A stretch of 64,000 nt of DNA, taken from contig CAIVWH010000015.1 of NCBI GenBank assembly GCA_903909605.1, positions 1 through 64,000 of the forward strand, given 5' to 3'. The stretch comes from an uncultured Micrococcales bacterium. Its GTDB lineage: Bacteria; Actinomycetota; Actinomycetes; Actinomycetales; Microbacteriaceae. The notes beneath the pieces are model-generated. The model worked only from the letters and a program-made list of their open reading frames with translations, did not search any database and was not told the origin of the DNA. The translations under genes and the position numbers were made by a program. Positions 16,651 through 24,464 of this stretch are shown here, one piece after another (within the stretch, counting starts at the first letter, position 1; every line of letters starts with the position of its first letter).

Positions 16651-17162
16651 GAGTAAGGTTTCGGCTCTTGTCTCGGCGGATTAGTCGCTGGGGCTTCATC
16701 GGGCAGCAGGAAGCGCCAGCCATCCCAGTTGCCGCACGCCGGCTTGCGTATGCCAGCGCCCTGCAGGCTGTAGTGCCAGATCGGGCTGGCAGCGGTTGCA
16801 TAGAAATAGGCCCAGTGGCCGGTCTTGGCGCCCGGGGTGTTCAGGCAGGTGTCGCTCGACGGGGCCGGAACCTGCTCAATTCGGCAGACGAAACCTGTCG
16901 GGTATTGACTCGTGCCTTCAACGCGAAAGCCCGTCGCCGCAAATAGCTGCCAGCCGGTTCCGCTGAAGTTGCTTGCGCAACGAAGGCTACTGCGCGGAGT
17001 TGCACCCGTGCCGAAGTCCACGAGCAGGGTGGTGCTCTGCACAGAGCAGTCCTTGCTCGAGTAGAAGCCCAGGTCGACGTTTGGCACGCGCGAGATGAGT
17101 CCGCCGATGGCAACGAGGGCGAGAAGTGCAATCAGCACGGTGCGCAATCTGATTCGAGACAC
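16641..17162 (-). CDS. Secreted transcobalamin beta-domain-like protein (DUF4430-like)
   Basis: 173 residues with one N-terminal hydrophobic helix (about 8-24) serving as signal or anchor. The rest is predicted outside and Cys-rich. The stretch TGHWAYFYATAASPIWHYSL, then GAGIRKPACGNWDGWRFLLP, matches the aromatic pattern of DUF4430/transcobalamin C-terminal-like domains (PF14478, from memory): a W-a-Y strand, a W-x-Y-S strand and a terminal G-W-R-F strand. It starts with GTG one base after the stop of the toroid protein. I infer it forms the second half of a two-part B12 binder with that protein and hands cobalamin to the ECF transporter. The family match is by eye. Confidence 0.68.
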   Translation of the reverse strand: MSRIRLRTVLIALLALVAIGGLISRVPNVDLGFYSSKDCSVQSTTLLVDFGTGATPRSSLRCASNFSGTGWQLFAATGFRVEGTSQYPTGFVCRIEQVPAPSSDTCLNTPGAKTGHWAYFYATAASPIWHYSLQGAGIRKPACGNWDGWRFLLPDEAPATNPPRQEPKPYSCK

Positions 17163-17163
17163 G

Positions 17164-18144
17164 TTACTTCTTTATTAGGTCGAGGTAACTCATCGAACGC
17201 AAAGCCAGGTAGCCCTGCACGGTCGCGTAGGTGTCGCCACTGGTTGACCAAGGTGTCGTTATTCCGCCATCCGGTGCAATGCGCGAAGCGAGGTACTTGG
17301 CATAAGCAATCGTGGTAACCGAATAACTTGACAGTCCCATTCCGGCATATGCAGTTCCGTTCACATCGATGTCGCCCCACGATTCAAAGTGATCTGCGAT
17401 GACATTTTTCTTTAACCACTTCACCGCAGCAATCACTGCCGCTTTGCGCGCTGCGAGTTGAGCGGAGGTGCCAACCACTTTCACGGATGCGTATGCCATC
17501 AGTGCGATGCCCGTCGCATCCGGGGCGCTGGTCGCGGTGTCTGCGGTTAGGTCGGTGCCGTATCCTCCGTCGGCTCGCGCCAAGCTCGCAAGCCTTGTAG
17601 CGTTTGCGCTTGCCAAAGTTATTTCGCCATTTGCGACCAGTCCGAGAGTGGCCCACGAATAGTTAAAGGTATTCCCTGCATCGCGAGCGATCACGCCGTT
17701 CTTGGCAACAGCATTTTTAAGCGATGCAAGCGTCGATTTGCACGCGGGGGTGGCGGTTAGCGCAAAGACCTTGCAGGCGAATAGGTGCTGGCCGGCACGC
17801 CCAACCAGCAGTGCCTTATCTGGTGCATATAAAAAGCCAACCGGATTCGATGCCGTGCCGAGATTGGTCAACGAGGTCAGGTTGAATGCAATCGCCTTGG
17901 CCAGGCTCGAGCTGGTGTAACCAGCGCCCTTCAGCTGAAGCAGCCCCTCCACGCTGAAGCCCCAATCCGGCTTGCCAGGCGTGAAGCCCTCAATGTATTT
18001 GCCGTCGACGAACTTGCTCGCGATGAACGCAGCGGTGCTCGAAAAAGTGTTGGCCGCCTGAACCGGGGTTGTGGGGGCGCCAAGAGTCAGCATGGCCACA
18101 GCCAGTGCAGCGACAAACTTGCGGGTAACGAGAGGCTTTCGCAT
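17164..18144 (-). CDS. Secreted alpha/alpha-toroid protein, intrinsic-factor alpha-domain-like
   Basis: 326 residues. A signal peptide with cleavage after TPVQA (near residue 30) is followed by repeated helical units of the prenyltransferase/terpene-cyclase toroid type. These units include DWGFSVEGLLQLKGAGY, NYSWATLGLVANGE, RADGGYGTDL...DATGIALMAYASV, SSYSVTTIAYAKYLAS and YATVQGYLALRSMSY. The alternating G-G-Y/F and A-L repeats resemble the cobalamin-binding domain of intrinsic factor and transcobalamin. It is the first gene after the B12 riboswitch and heads the ECF operon, so extracellular cobalamin capture is the best reading. There is no lipobox, so retention at the surface would need a partner. 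Confidence 0.78.
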   Translation of the reverse strand: MRKPLVTRKFVAALAVAMLTLGAPTTPVQAANTFSSTAAFIASKFVDGKYIEGFTPGKPDWGFSVEGLLQLKGAGYTSSSLAKAIAFNLTSLTNLGTASNPVGFLYAPDKALLVGRAGQHLFACKVFALTATPACKSTLASLKNAVAKNGVIARDAGNTFNYSWATLGLVANGEITLASANATRLASLARADGGYGTDLTADTATSAPDATGIALMAYASVKVVGTSAQLAARKAAVIAAVKWLKKNVIADHFESWGDIDVNGTAYAGMGLSSYSVTTIAYAKYLASRIAPDGGITTPWSTSGDTYATVQGYLALRSMSYLDLIKK

Positions 18145-18415
18145 TTCGCCCTTCTAACTTGGCAGGGCGAAGCGAAAGGCGGGCGGCAGGCGCATCCAAG
18201 GATGCCTGACCACCAGTGCCGTTGCGCTCCAACCGCAGACCTAGACGGATAAAGGAGTTACTGCTTCGAGCGGGCACTCCGACTTATCGTCAAGACGACT
18301 CACGGTTGCTGGTCAGCGCGGGATTCACACCCGACTTTCCCCGAACAAAGCATCAACTGCAGCAAGCTGCGTTTCAAGACTAACCGAGTGGCTTTGAAGT
18401 GAAAATGCGCGCCAG
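18145..18415 (-). promoter_or_regulatory. Cobalamin riboswitch with ribosome-site-masking hairpin
   Basis: On the minus strand this 5' leader contains the cobalamin aptamer core: GGGGAAAGTCGGGTGTGAAT then CCCGCGCTGACCAGCAACCGTGA (about 18302-18346), and a B12-box-like AAGTCGGAGTGCCCGC (about 18272-18287). Nearest the gene, TTCGCCCT (complement of 18164-18171) pairs perfectly with AGGGCGAA (complement of 18145-18152), which contains the ribosome-binding site and touches the start codon. This suggests translational OFF control when B12 is bound. The aptamer's 5' limit is approximate. It lies between the CPBP protease gene and the capture/ECF operon it should control. Confidence 0.9.
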
Positions 18416-18435
18416 CCGTATTTCCTTGTTTGACT

Positions 18436-19197
18436 TCACCAACCGAGGTTGGCGAGTTGCCTAGACAAAAGTGCGAAGCCGACGAACACAACGACATCCA
18501 GGACGAAGTGCGCGATCACCAGGGGAGCGATGCGGCCCCAGCGGCGATAACACCAACCGAATGCCAGTCCGAGCGCAATGTTGCCGAAGAATCCGCCAAG
18601 GCCCTGGTATGCGTGATAGCAACCGCGAATGACTGCGCTGATTGCCTGACGCTTGGCAAATGAAAACCCGAGTTGCTCGAGTCGCCGAAACAAAAAGCCC
18701 ACCATGATTACTTCTTCGGTGAGCCCTGCGCGAAGCGCCGAAAGCAATAACACCGGGATGCTCCACCAGTAGTTGTTCGCGCTCGCGGCAACGACCTGGG
18801 TAGCCAGCCCGGCTCCTCTTGCAAGCGCGTATAGCGCAACCCCGGGAATTCCAATTGCCGCGGCAAGGCCGAGGCCTCGAGCTAAATCGTTTGCCCGAAT
18901 CGGCCAACCACCAATTCGCAGCTCGCTCTCCCGAAGGCGCAAAAAGTAAATCGCCAGTGCAACCGGAACGAGTGCGAAAGCGATGTCAACAAGTTGCAGT
19001 GCGAGATCGAAAATCTGGTTGGCTGACTGGCTCTGGTTCAGCGCAGCAGTGGACCCAGCGATTCCCTTAGGCGAGAGTGCAGTTTGCAAAAGTTGCAGCA
19101 AGGAATAAACGGCGCTGGCGCCGAGGCTCACACCAAGCACCAAACCGATTTCGGCCCAGAGTTGCTTGCGCTGGCTCGTTTGCTGGAAGTTAGGCAT
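18436..19197 (-). CDS. CPBP-family intramembrane protease
   Basis: Membrane protein of 253 residues with about eight hydrophobic segments. The Abi/CPBP motifs are present: a Glu-Glu pair in GLTEEVIMVGFLFRRLE, an aromatic segment ending CYHAYQGLGGFFGNIALGL, and the final HFVLDVVVF with its His. ATG 19197 (MPNFQQT) was chosen because the upstream in-frame residues overlap the neighbouring gene and are hydrophilic. Targets are unknown. It stands 20 bases downstream of the DCC gene on the same strand. The B12 riboswitch follows. Confidence 0.85.
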   Translation of the reverse strand: MPNFQQTSQRKQLWAEIGLVLGVSLGASAVYSLLQLLQTALSPKGIAGSTAALNQSQSANQIFDLALQLVDIAFALVPVALAIYFLRLRESELRIGGWPIRANDLARGLGLAAAIGIPGVALYALARGAGLATQVVAASANNYWWSIPVLLLSALRAGLTEEVIMVGFLFRRLEQLGFSFAKRQAISAVIRGCYHAYQGLGGFFGNIALGLAFGWCYRRWGRIAPLVIAHFVLDVVVFVGFALLSRQLANLGW

Positions 19198-19217
19198 GTG
19201 GGTTTCGCGGGTTCGGG

Positions 19218-19571
19218 CTACTTTTTGGCAATCATTTTGCTCAGGTGTCCGCGGTTCTTGGCAACCCATCTATATAGAAGGTTCGATAGCGGTAGTGCTG
19301 CCACAATCAACCAGCCCAGGATGCGCCAGCCGAGGTTCGGCTGCATCCGAAAGACATAGGCAACCGCACTGGCTCCGCCCAAGCGCAGCCCATCACCAAG
19401 CAACCAAACCTGAGCCTGAAGTTCGGCTTCACTCAGTCCATAGGCCTTGGCGCGAGCCTCCTGGTTGGCCAGGAATGCGGGAAACGCGGTTAGTCGATTG
19501 AGCCCCCAATTGAGGCACTGCTTGCAAAAGCCGCAGTCGCCGTCGTAGATAAGCACGGGGGAGTTGGTCAT
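19218..19571 (-). CDS. DCC-family thiol-disulfide oxidoreductase-like protein (DUF393)
   Basis: 117 residues with the family-defining N-terminal YDGDCGFCKQCLNW, in which DGDC-x-x-C is the presumed redox centre. The later GASAVAYVFR and a hydrophobic C-terminal half with KNRGHLSK are also typical. The physiological partner is unknown. It is upstream of the CPBP protease and divergent from the oppA-like gene. Confidence 0.85.
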   Translation of the reverse strand: MTNSPVLIYDGDCGFCKQCLNWGLNRLTAFPAFLANQEARAKAYGLSEAELQAQVWLLGDGLRLGGASAVAYVFRMQPNLGWRILGWLIVAALPLSNLLYRWVAKNRGHLSKMIAKK

Positions 19572-19699
19572 GGGTTCAAGATATCAGCCAAAGCAGGCTG
19601 CTTTGCCGTTTGTAACAAGAATGTAAAGACAGGTAACTTTCGGGATTTACCATTTGTTTGCCTGTCGTTTTCCCCTAGTCTTGCTATACCCAAGGCTTA

Positions 19700-19768
19700 A
19701 CTGGTGTAGCTCCTTGTTATGAGGATCTAGACCTCTGGGTGACACCAGTGAGCTGAAACAACAAGGAG
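19700..19768 (+). promoter_or_regulatory. Structured leader of the first opp gene, can mask its ribosome-binding site
   Basis: Two mutually crossing pairings are visible. ACTGGTGT (19700-19707) pairs with ACACCAGT (19742-19749), enclosing GAGG (19721-19724)/CCTC (19732-19735). CTCCTTGTT (19710-19718) pairs perfectly over 9 bases with AACAAGGAG (19760-19768), which is the ribosome-binding site of ATG 19779. The two long stems cannot nest, so they form either a pseudoknot or two exclusive states. A promoter-like TTGCCT...TGCTAT lies at about 19660-19686. Confidence 0.6.
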
Positions 19769-19778
19769 AAACAACTAC

Positions 19779-21638
19779 ATGAAAGCAACTCGCATTGTGC
19801 GTTCGGTTGCCGTTGCAGCTGTTGCCGGTTTGACCATTGCAGGCCTCTCGGCCGTAGCAGTGGCTCCAGCTGGTGCTGCCGCACGTTCAACCGTCGTGAT
19901 GATGGAGACCACCGCTATGACTTCGCTCAACAGCGGCACTCCAGACACCAACCTCGTCACTAACACTGACGTTGGCTACCTCACCGGCAACGGATTCACC
20001 TACTACGACAACAAGCCAAACCTGATCGCTAACACCGCATTCGGTACTTTGGCTGTTGTAAAGAACACCGCAACTGACTTCGAGGTCAAGTACACCGTTC
20101 GCAAGGGCCAGGTCTGGTCAGACGGCACCCCAATCGATGGCGTTGACCTTCTGCTCTCGCACATTCTTACGAGCGGCGCATACTCGAAGGCTGCGGGTCT
20201 TGGCGACCCAAGCACCGGCACCCCTGCATTCGACAGCATCGGTTACGGCGGTTCGTATGACTCGCACATCGTTGGCACTCCAACCTTGAGCGCCGACCAC
20301 ATGTCGGTAACCCTGAAGTACGACTCAGTTCAGCCTGACTACAAGATCCAGGGTCCTGGCCCATCGCCAGTACACGCACTGGAGCTTCTTGCTGCTGGCA
20401 AGACCAAGCTCGGCACTGCTGCAGAGAACTTGGCTGCTAAGGCACAGTTCCTCAAGGACTTCACCACGAAGAACACTGCTGCACTGAAGAAGATGGGTGC
20501 CGTATGGTCAACCGCTTACAACATCAAGACTGTTGACTCGTCGACCAACCCATTGCTTCTCGTTGGCAACGGCGCATTCATCGTGCAGTCGGCAGTAGCT
20601 GACCAGTCGGTTACCTTGGTTCGCAACCCGAAGTACACCTCGGGCCCAGCAATGGCCAAGACCAACCCAATCAACAAGGTCATCTTCTCGTTCATCGCTG
20701 ACGGCTCGCCTGCATTCCAGGCACTGCGCAACGGCGACATCGACATCTACGATGGCCAGCCAGACACCGCAGGTCTTGCACAGCTCCAGGCAATCAAGTC
20801 GGCAACCGTTTACGGTGGCGTCTCGTCAACCTACGAGCACGTAGACCTTCGCGTTGGCGCTGCCCAGGGTGACACCACTGCATACAACGGTCCATTCGCT
20901 GGCAACAGCCAGAAGGCTAAGGACTTGCGTCACGCCTTCTTGCTCGCACTGCCACGCGACGCGATCTTGGCTGCAGAAGTAACCCCGTTCAACCCAAAGG
21001 GTGTTGTGATGAACTCGCAGTTCACCCTCCCAGGTCAGACCGGTTACGACACCATTACCAAGAACTCGGGTAACGCAGAGTACGTTGCTGGAACCCAGGC
21101 CGACCGCACCGCTGCGGCTTTGGCTCTCGTCAAGAAGTACTACCCATCGGCATCGGCTAGCAACCAGGTTGTTAACATCAGCTTCCTGTTCAAGGGCAGC
21201 CAGCGTCGTATCGACGAGAACAAGCTGATTGCTGCAGAAGAGGCCAAGGCTGGTTTCGCAGTCTCGACCACTCCTAACAGCAAGTGGAGCACCCTGCTCA
21301 GTGACGTAAGTTACGACGCAGCGATGTTCGCATGGGCTCCTTCGAGCGTCAGCCAGACCGGTACCAACGCAAACTTCCAGACCGATGGTGGCAACAACCA
21401 CTACGGTTGGGGAAATGCTGCGCTGGACACCGTGCTGCACTCACTCGAGTCGTACCTGACTCCTTCACAGATCACTGCAAAGTACCTCGCAGCTGAGAAG
21501 ATCGTCCACGACAACTACTACACCCTGCCTCTGTACCAGTGGCCAGCAATTGCTGCGGCAAGCACTTCCTTGAAGGGCATCTCGTTTGCACCACTGTCTC
21601 CAAACGTTGTTTGGAACTACTGGCAGTGGCACTTCTAA
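19779..21638 (+). CDS. ABC transporter substrate-binding protein, family 5
   Basis: Solute-binding protein for oligopeptides, nickel or similar ligands: 619 residues, of usual family size. A signal peptide ends near APAGAAA (about residue 34). There is no lipobox Cys, unlike the second binding protein of this locus, so it is predicted to be released or held only by its transporter. Family features include VRKGQVWSDGTPIDGVDLLL near residue 108, the RNGDIDIYDGQ segment, and a C-terminal LPLYQWPAIAA. Codons are strongly biased to the set used by ribosomal protein genes here, suggesting high expression. A structured leader precedes it and a strong terminator follows. Confidence 0.92.
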   Translation: MKATRIVRSVAVAAVAGLTIAGLSAVAVAPAGAAARSTVVMMETTAMTSLNSGTPDTNLVTNTDVGYLTGNGFTYYDNKPNLIANTAFGTLAVVKNTATDFEVKYTVRKGQVWSDGTPIDGVDLLLSHILTSGAYSKAAGLGDPSTGTPAFDSIGYGGSYDSHIVGTPTLSADHMSVTLKYDSVQPDYKIQGPGPSPVHALELLAAGKTKLGTAAENLAAKAQFLKDFTTKNTAALKKMGAVWSTAYNIKTVDSSTNPLLLVGNGAFIVQSAVADQSVTLVRNPKYTSGPAMAKTNPINKVIFSFIADGSPAFQALRNGDIDIYDGQPDTAGLAQLQAIKSATVYGGVSSTYEHVDLRVGAAQGDTTAYNGPFAGNSQKAKDLRHAFLLALPRDAILAAEVTPFNPKGVVMNSQFTLPGQTGYDTITKNSGNAEYVAGTQADRTAAALALVKKYYPSASASNQVVNISFLFKGSQRRIDENKLIAAEEAKAGFAVSTTPNSKWSTLLSDVSYDAAMFAWAPSSVSQTGTNANFQTDGGNNHYGWGNAALDTVLHSLESYLTPSQITAKYLAAEKIVHDNYYTLPLYQWPAIAAASTSLKGISFAPLSPNVVWNYWQWHF

Positions 21639-21666
21639 GAGCTAATTCTTAGAAGCAGCTCTAAAG

Positions 21667-21699
21667 AAAGGGCCCCGGGAAACCGGGGCCCTTTTTCCA
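21667..21699 (+). terminator. Strong rho-independent terminator
   Basis: AAAGGGCCCCGG (21667-21678), GAAA tetraloop, CCGGGGCCCTTT (21683-21694), then TT. It separates the binding-protein gene from the permease genes, so the binding protein can be made in excess. Some readthrough, or the promoter region before 21791, must feed the permeases. Confidence 0.92.
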
Positions 21700-21790
21700 T
21701 AACGAATGGGCCAGGTCCTCCTAAAAAGGCAAAAGCGAGGTGAACATAACCTAAACTTTTCTAGGTTCACGAAAGTGGGCGAGGAACAGA

Positions 21791-23371
21791 GTGCGGCAGG
21801 GCTGCCGCGGCAAGGTTGGCAAGTTGTTTGCTTACATCACCCGTCGAGTCGGGATGCTTCTTCTAATCGTGTTTGGCGCGAGCTTCATGGTCTACAACCT
21901 AGAAGCGGTGTCGAGCGACCCGTTGGCAGATCTGCAGCAGAGCACTGCAGTCAACAAGCAATTCCTAATCAACACTCTGAGTCGCGAACTCCAACTTGAT
22001 GTGCCACCACCGCTTCGTTACTTCACGTGGTTGAAGGGGCTCGTCGCAGGTCTGTGGGGCCACTTCGATCTCGGCATGACTCGCGACCAGCACCCCGTTG
22101 TCGAATACATCGCCACTGCTATTCCAACCACATTCCGTTTGGTGATCGGTTCAACCGTTCTTGCCATCGTGCTCGGAATCACCATCGGTATGGTTACTGC
22201 CCTTCGTCAGTACAGCCGCTTCGACTACTCGATGACCTTCGTATCGTTCTTGCTGTTCTCGTTGCCAATCTTCTGGGTAGCAGTGCTGCTTAAGCAATAC
22301 ATGGCGATTCAGTTCAACGACTTCTTGGCCGATCCAACAATTTCCCCTTCGTTCCTGATTCCGTTCGCCCTCATTGGCGGATTGATAATGGCGGGAATCA
22401 TCGGCGGTGAACGCCGTCGTTTCTTCACCACCTGGGCGGTCGTAGCAGTCGGAATTGCTGGCTTGCTTACCTTGATGAGCATGACCAAGTGGTTCATCCA
22501 CCCGGGCCTTGGCATTATCGGAATCGGTGTGTTCGCTTTCGGTTTCGCCGTCGCGATGACACACCTCTCAACCGGGCTCGACGACAAGAAGTCGCTGAAC
22601 GCATCCCTGATTACCGCTGGTGCAGTCACGCTGCTGTACTACCCGATGCAGTGGGTCATGAACGAGAAGGGTTCGCTGCTTTCTGTGGTTGAAGTGCTGC
22701 TGATCATCCAGCTGGTTGCAGCGGCGATTGGCTACTTCATTACCAAGGTTGACCGTCGCAGCATCATGAGAACTGCGATGCTCACCGCGCTGCTTTCCAG
22801 CATCCCGTTGATTTTCGACCGCTTCATGCAAGAGTTCGGCGCCTACATGAACTCGGATGCCATCAATGGTCGCCCTGTGCCAACCGTCGGGCAGGCCAAT
22901 CAGATTCTCGACCCAAGTCAGTCGGGCAACTTCTGGATCAACAGCCTGGACGGAATCATGCACGTGATTCTGCCGACCATCGCGCTGACACTGATCTCGT
23001 TTGCCGGCTACGTGCGTTTCTCGCGCGGTTCGCTGCTCGAGGTTCTCAACATGGACTACATTCGCACCGCCCGCGCCAAGGGCTTGACCGAGCGCACAGT
23101 TATCGTTCGCCACGCAATGCGTAACGCGATGTTGCCGCTGACTACCATCCTGGTCAACGACTTCGCGGGAGTGCTCGGTGGCGCGATCATCACCGAGGGT
23201 GTATTCGGCTGGAAAGGTATGGGTCAGCTGTTTGCCCAGGCCATCGGCAGCTACGACCTCAACCTGTTCATGGGTGTTTTCATCATCGGAGCGATGTTGA
23301 CCGTTGTTGCAAACCTCGTCGCCGACCTGCTTTTCGGCGTAGTCGACCCTCGAATTCGAATCAGAAAGTAA
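21791..23371 (+). CDS. ABC transporter permease, OppB-type, enlarged
   Basis: Membrane subunit of an oligopeptide-type importer. The ends are ordinary OppB: FAYITRRVGMLLLIVFGASF at the start and DYIRTARAKGLTERTVIVRH (ATPase-coupling loop) near the end. At 526 residues it is about 200 longer than usual. The extra part, roughly residues 178-340, lies after the third helix and has about six extra hydrophobic segments, starting near LIPFALIGGLIMAGIIGG and ending near LSSIPLIFDRF. The start is GTG 21791 with GAGGAA upstream. A hairpin-forming repeat (GTGAAC...TAGGTTCAC, about 21739-21769) precedes it. Confidence 0.9.
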   Translation: MRQGCRGKVGKLFAYITRRVGMLLLIVFGASFMVYNLEAVSSDPLADLQQSTAVNKQFLINTLSRELQLDVPPPLRYFTWLKGLVAGLWGHFDLGMTRDQHPVVEYIATAIPTTFRLVIGSTVLAIVLGITIGMVTALRQYSRFDYSMTFVSFLLFSLPIFWVAVLLKQYMAIQFNDFLADPTISPSFLIPFALIGGLIMAGIIGGERRRFFTTWAVVAVGIAGLLTLMSMTKWFIHPGLGIIGIGVFAFGFAVAMTHLSTGLDDKKSLNASLITAGAVTLLYYPMQWVMNEKGSLLSVVEVLLIIQLVAAAIGYFITKVDRRSIMRTAMLTALLSSIPLIFDRFMQEFGAYMNSDAINGRPVPTVGQANQILDPSQSGNFWINSLDGIMHVILPTIALTLISFAGYVRFSRGSLLEVLNMDYIRTARAKGLTERTVIVRHAMRNAMLPLTTILVNDFAGVLGGAIITEGVFGWKGMGQLFAQAIGSYDLNLFMGVFIIGAMLTVVANLVADLLFGVVDPRIRIRK

Positions 23372-23375
23372 GACA

Positions 23376-24464
23376 ATGGCTCGCAATCCTAAAGAACTCG
23401 AAAAGACTGTCGAGAAGAACGAAAACGAGATTTCGCTGCGCGAGACCGAAGGTCTCAGCCAGGGTCAGATCATCTTCCGTCGCTTTGTTCGCCACCGCGC
23501 GGCAATGGCGTCGCTTATCTCGCTGGTGTTCATCATCCTGTTCGTGTTTTCGGCTTCGGGGCTTCACCTCGGTTCAGACAAGCACCCTGTAACCATTCCT
23601 GGATGGTGGCCACACACCATCACCGAGATCGATGTGAACGCCGCCACCTCAGACCTTTGTGAGAATGGCATCCCTGGTTGCCCGACCCTCGACATCTTGC
23701 CGTCGTTCATCGACAAGACCGGTGTTGGCTTCGGCGCCCACCCATTCGGCATGGACAACCTTGGAACCGACTACCTCGCCCTAGTAATGCGTGGCGCTGA
23801 GCAGTCGATCATGGTGATGCTCATCGTAGGAATCATGGGCGTGGTCCTAGGTGCCGTTGTCGGTGCTATCGCCGGATTCTACGGGGGCGTGGTGGACGCA
23901 ATCCTGATGCGTATGACCGACATGTTCCTGGTTACCCCGGTGATTGTGCTCGGTTCGGTTATCGGTTACCGCTTCGGAAACCTCGGCGTGGTGCCGCTTG
24001 CGGTCATGCTTGGTTTCTTCTCCTGGATGGGCCTAGCCCGTTTCGTGCGCACCGAGTTCTTGACCCTGCGTGAGCGTGAATTCGTAGACGCCGCCCGAGT
24101 TGCCGGTGCCTCTAACCGACGCATCATCTTCAAGCACATTTTGCCTAACGCGGTAGGTGTCATCATCGTTGCCGGAACGCTTTTGATGTCTGGCGCTATC
24201 CTGCTTGAATCGGCACTGAGCTACCTTGGCTTCGGCGTGCAGTCACCAGACGTTTCGCTGGGCCTATTGATCTCGAAGTATCAAGACACCTTCACCGTGA
24301 GCCCATGGCTGTTCTGGTGGCCTGGTCTGTTCATCATCAGCATTGCCCTTTGCATCAACTTCATCGGTGATGGATTGCGCGATGCGTTCGATCCTCGTCA
24401 GAAGCGCCGCATCACCAAGAAGGACCGCATCAAGGCCAGTGACGTTTCGAAGGTTGGCGCCTAA
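23376..24464 (+). CDS. ABC transporter permease, OppC-type
   Basis: Second membrane subunit, 362 residues. It has an N-terminal cytoplasmic tail, a first helix (SLISLVFIILFVFSASGLHL), a soluble outside loop of about 70 residues with two cysteines, then the permease core. The coupling loop REREFVDAARVAGASNRRII followed by FKHILPN is clear. It starts 4 bases after the OppB-type gene. Its stop overlaps the stop of the opposite-strand PH-domain gene by 3 bases. Confidence 0.93.
   Translation: MARNPKELEKTVEKNENEISLRETEGLSQGQIIFRRFVRHRAAMASLISLVFIILFVFSASGLHLGSDKHPVTIPGWWPHTITEIDVNAATSDLCENGIPGCPTLDILPSFIDKTGVGFGAHPFGMDNLGTDYLALVMRGAEQSIMVMLIVGIMGVVLGAVVGAIAGFYGGVVDAILMRMTDMFLVTPVIVLGSVIGYRFGNLGVVPLAVMLGFFSWMGLARFVRTEFLTLREREFVDAARVAGASNRRIIFKHILPNAVGVIIVAGTLLMSGAILLESALSYLGFGVQSPDVSLGLLISKYQDTFTVSPWLFWWPGLFIISIALCINFIGDGLRDAFDPRQKRRITKKDRIKASDVSKVGA

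Noticed and set aside
19589-19605. Inverted repeat CAAAGCA/TGCTTTG upstream of the opp leader
   Set aside because: Short 7-base arms with a 3-base spacer and no link to a mapped promoter. Too weak to call an operator.
22568-23386. Minus-strand open frame of 272 codons opposite the enlarged permease
   Set aside because: Antisense to a clearly conserved permease, with no recognisable domain. A codon-bias artefact.
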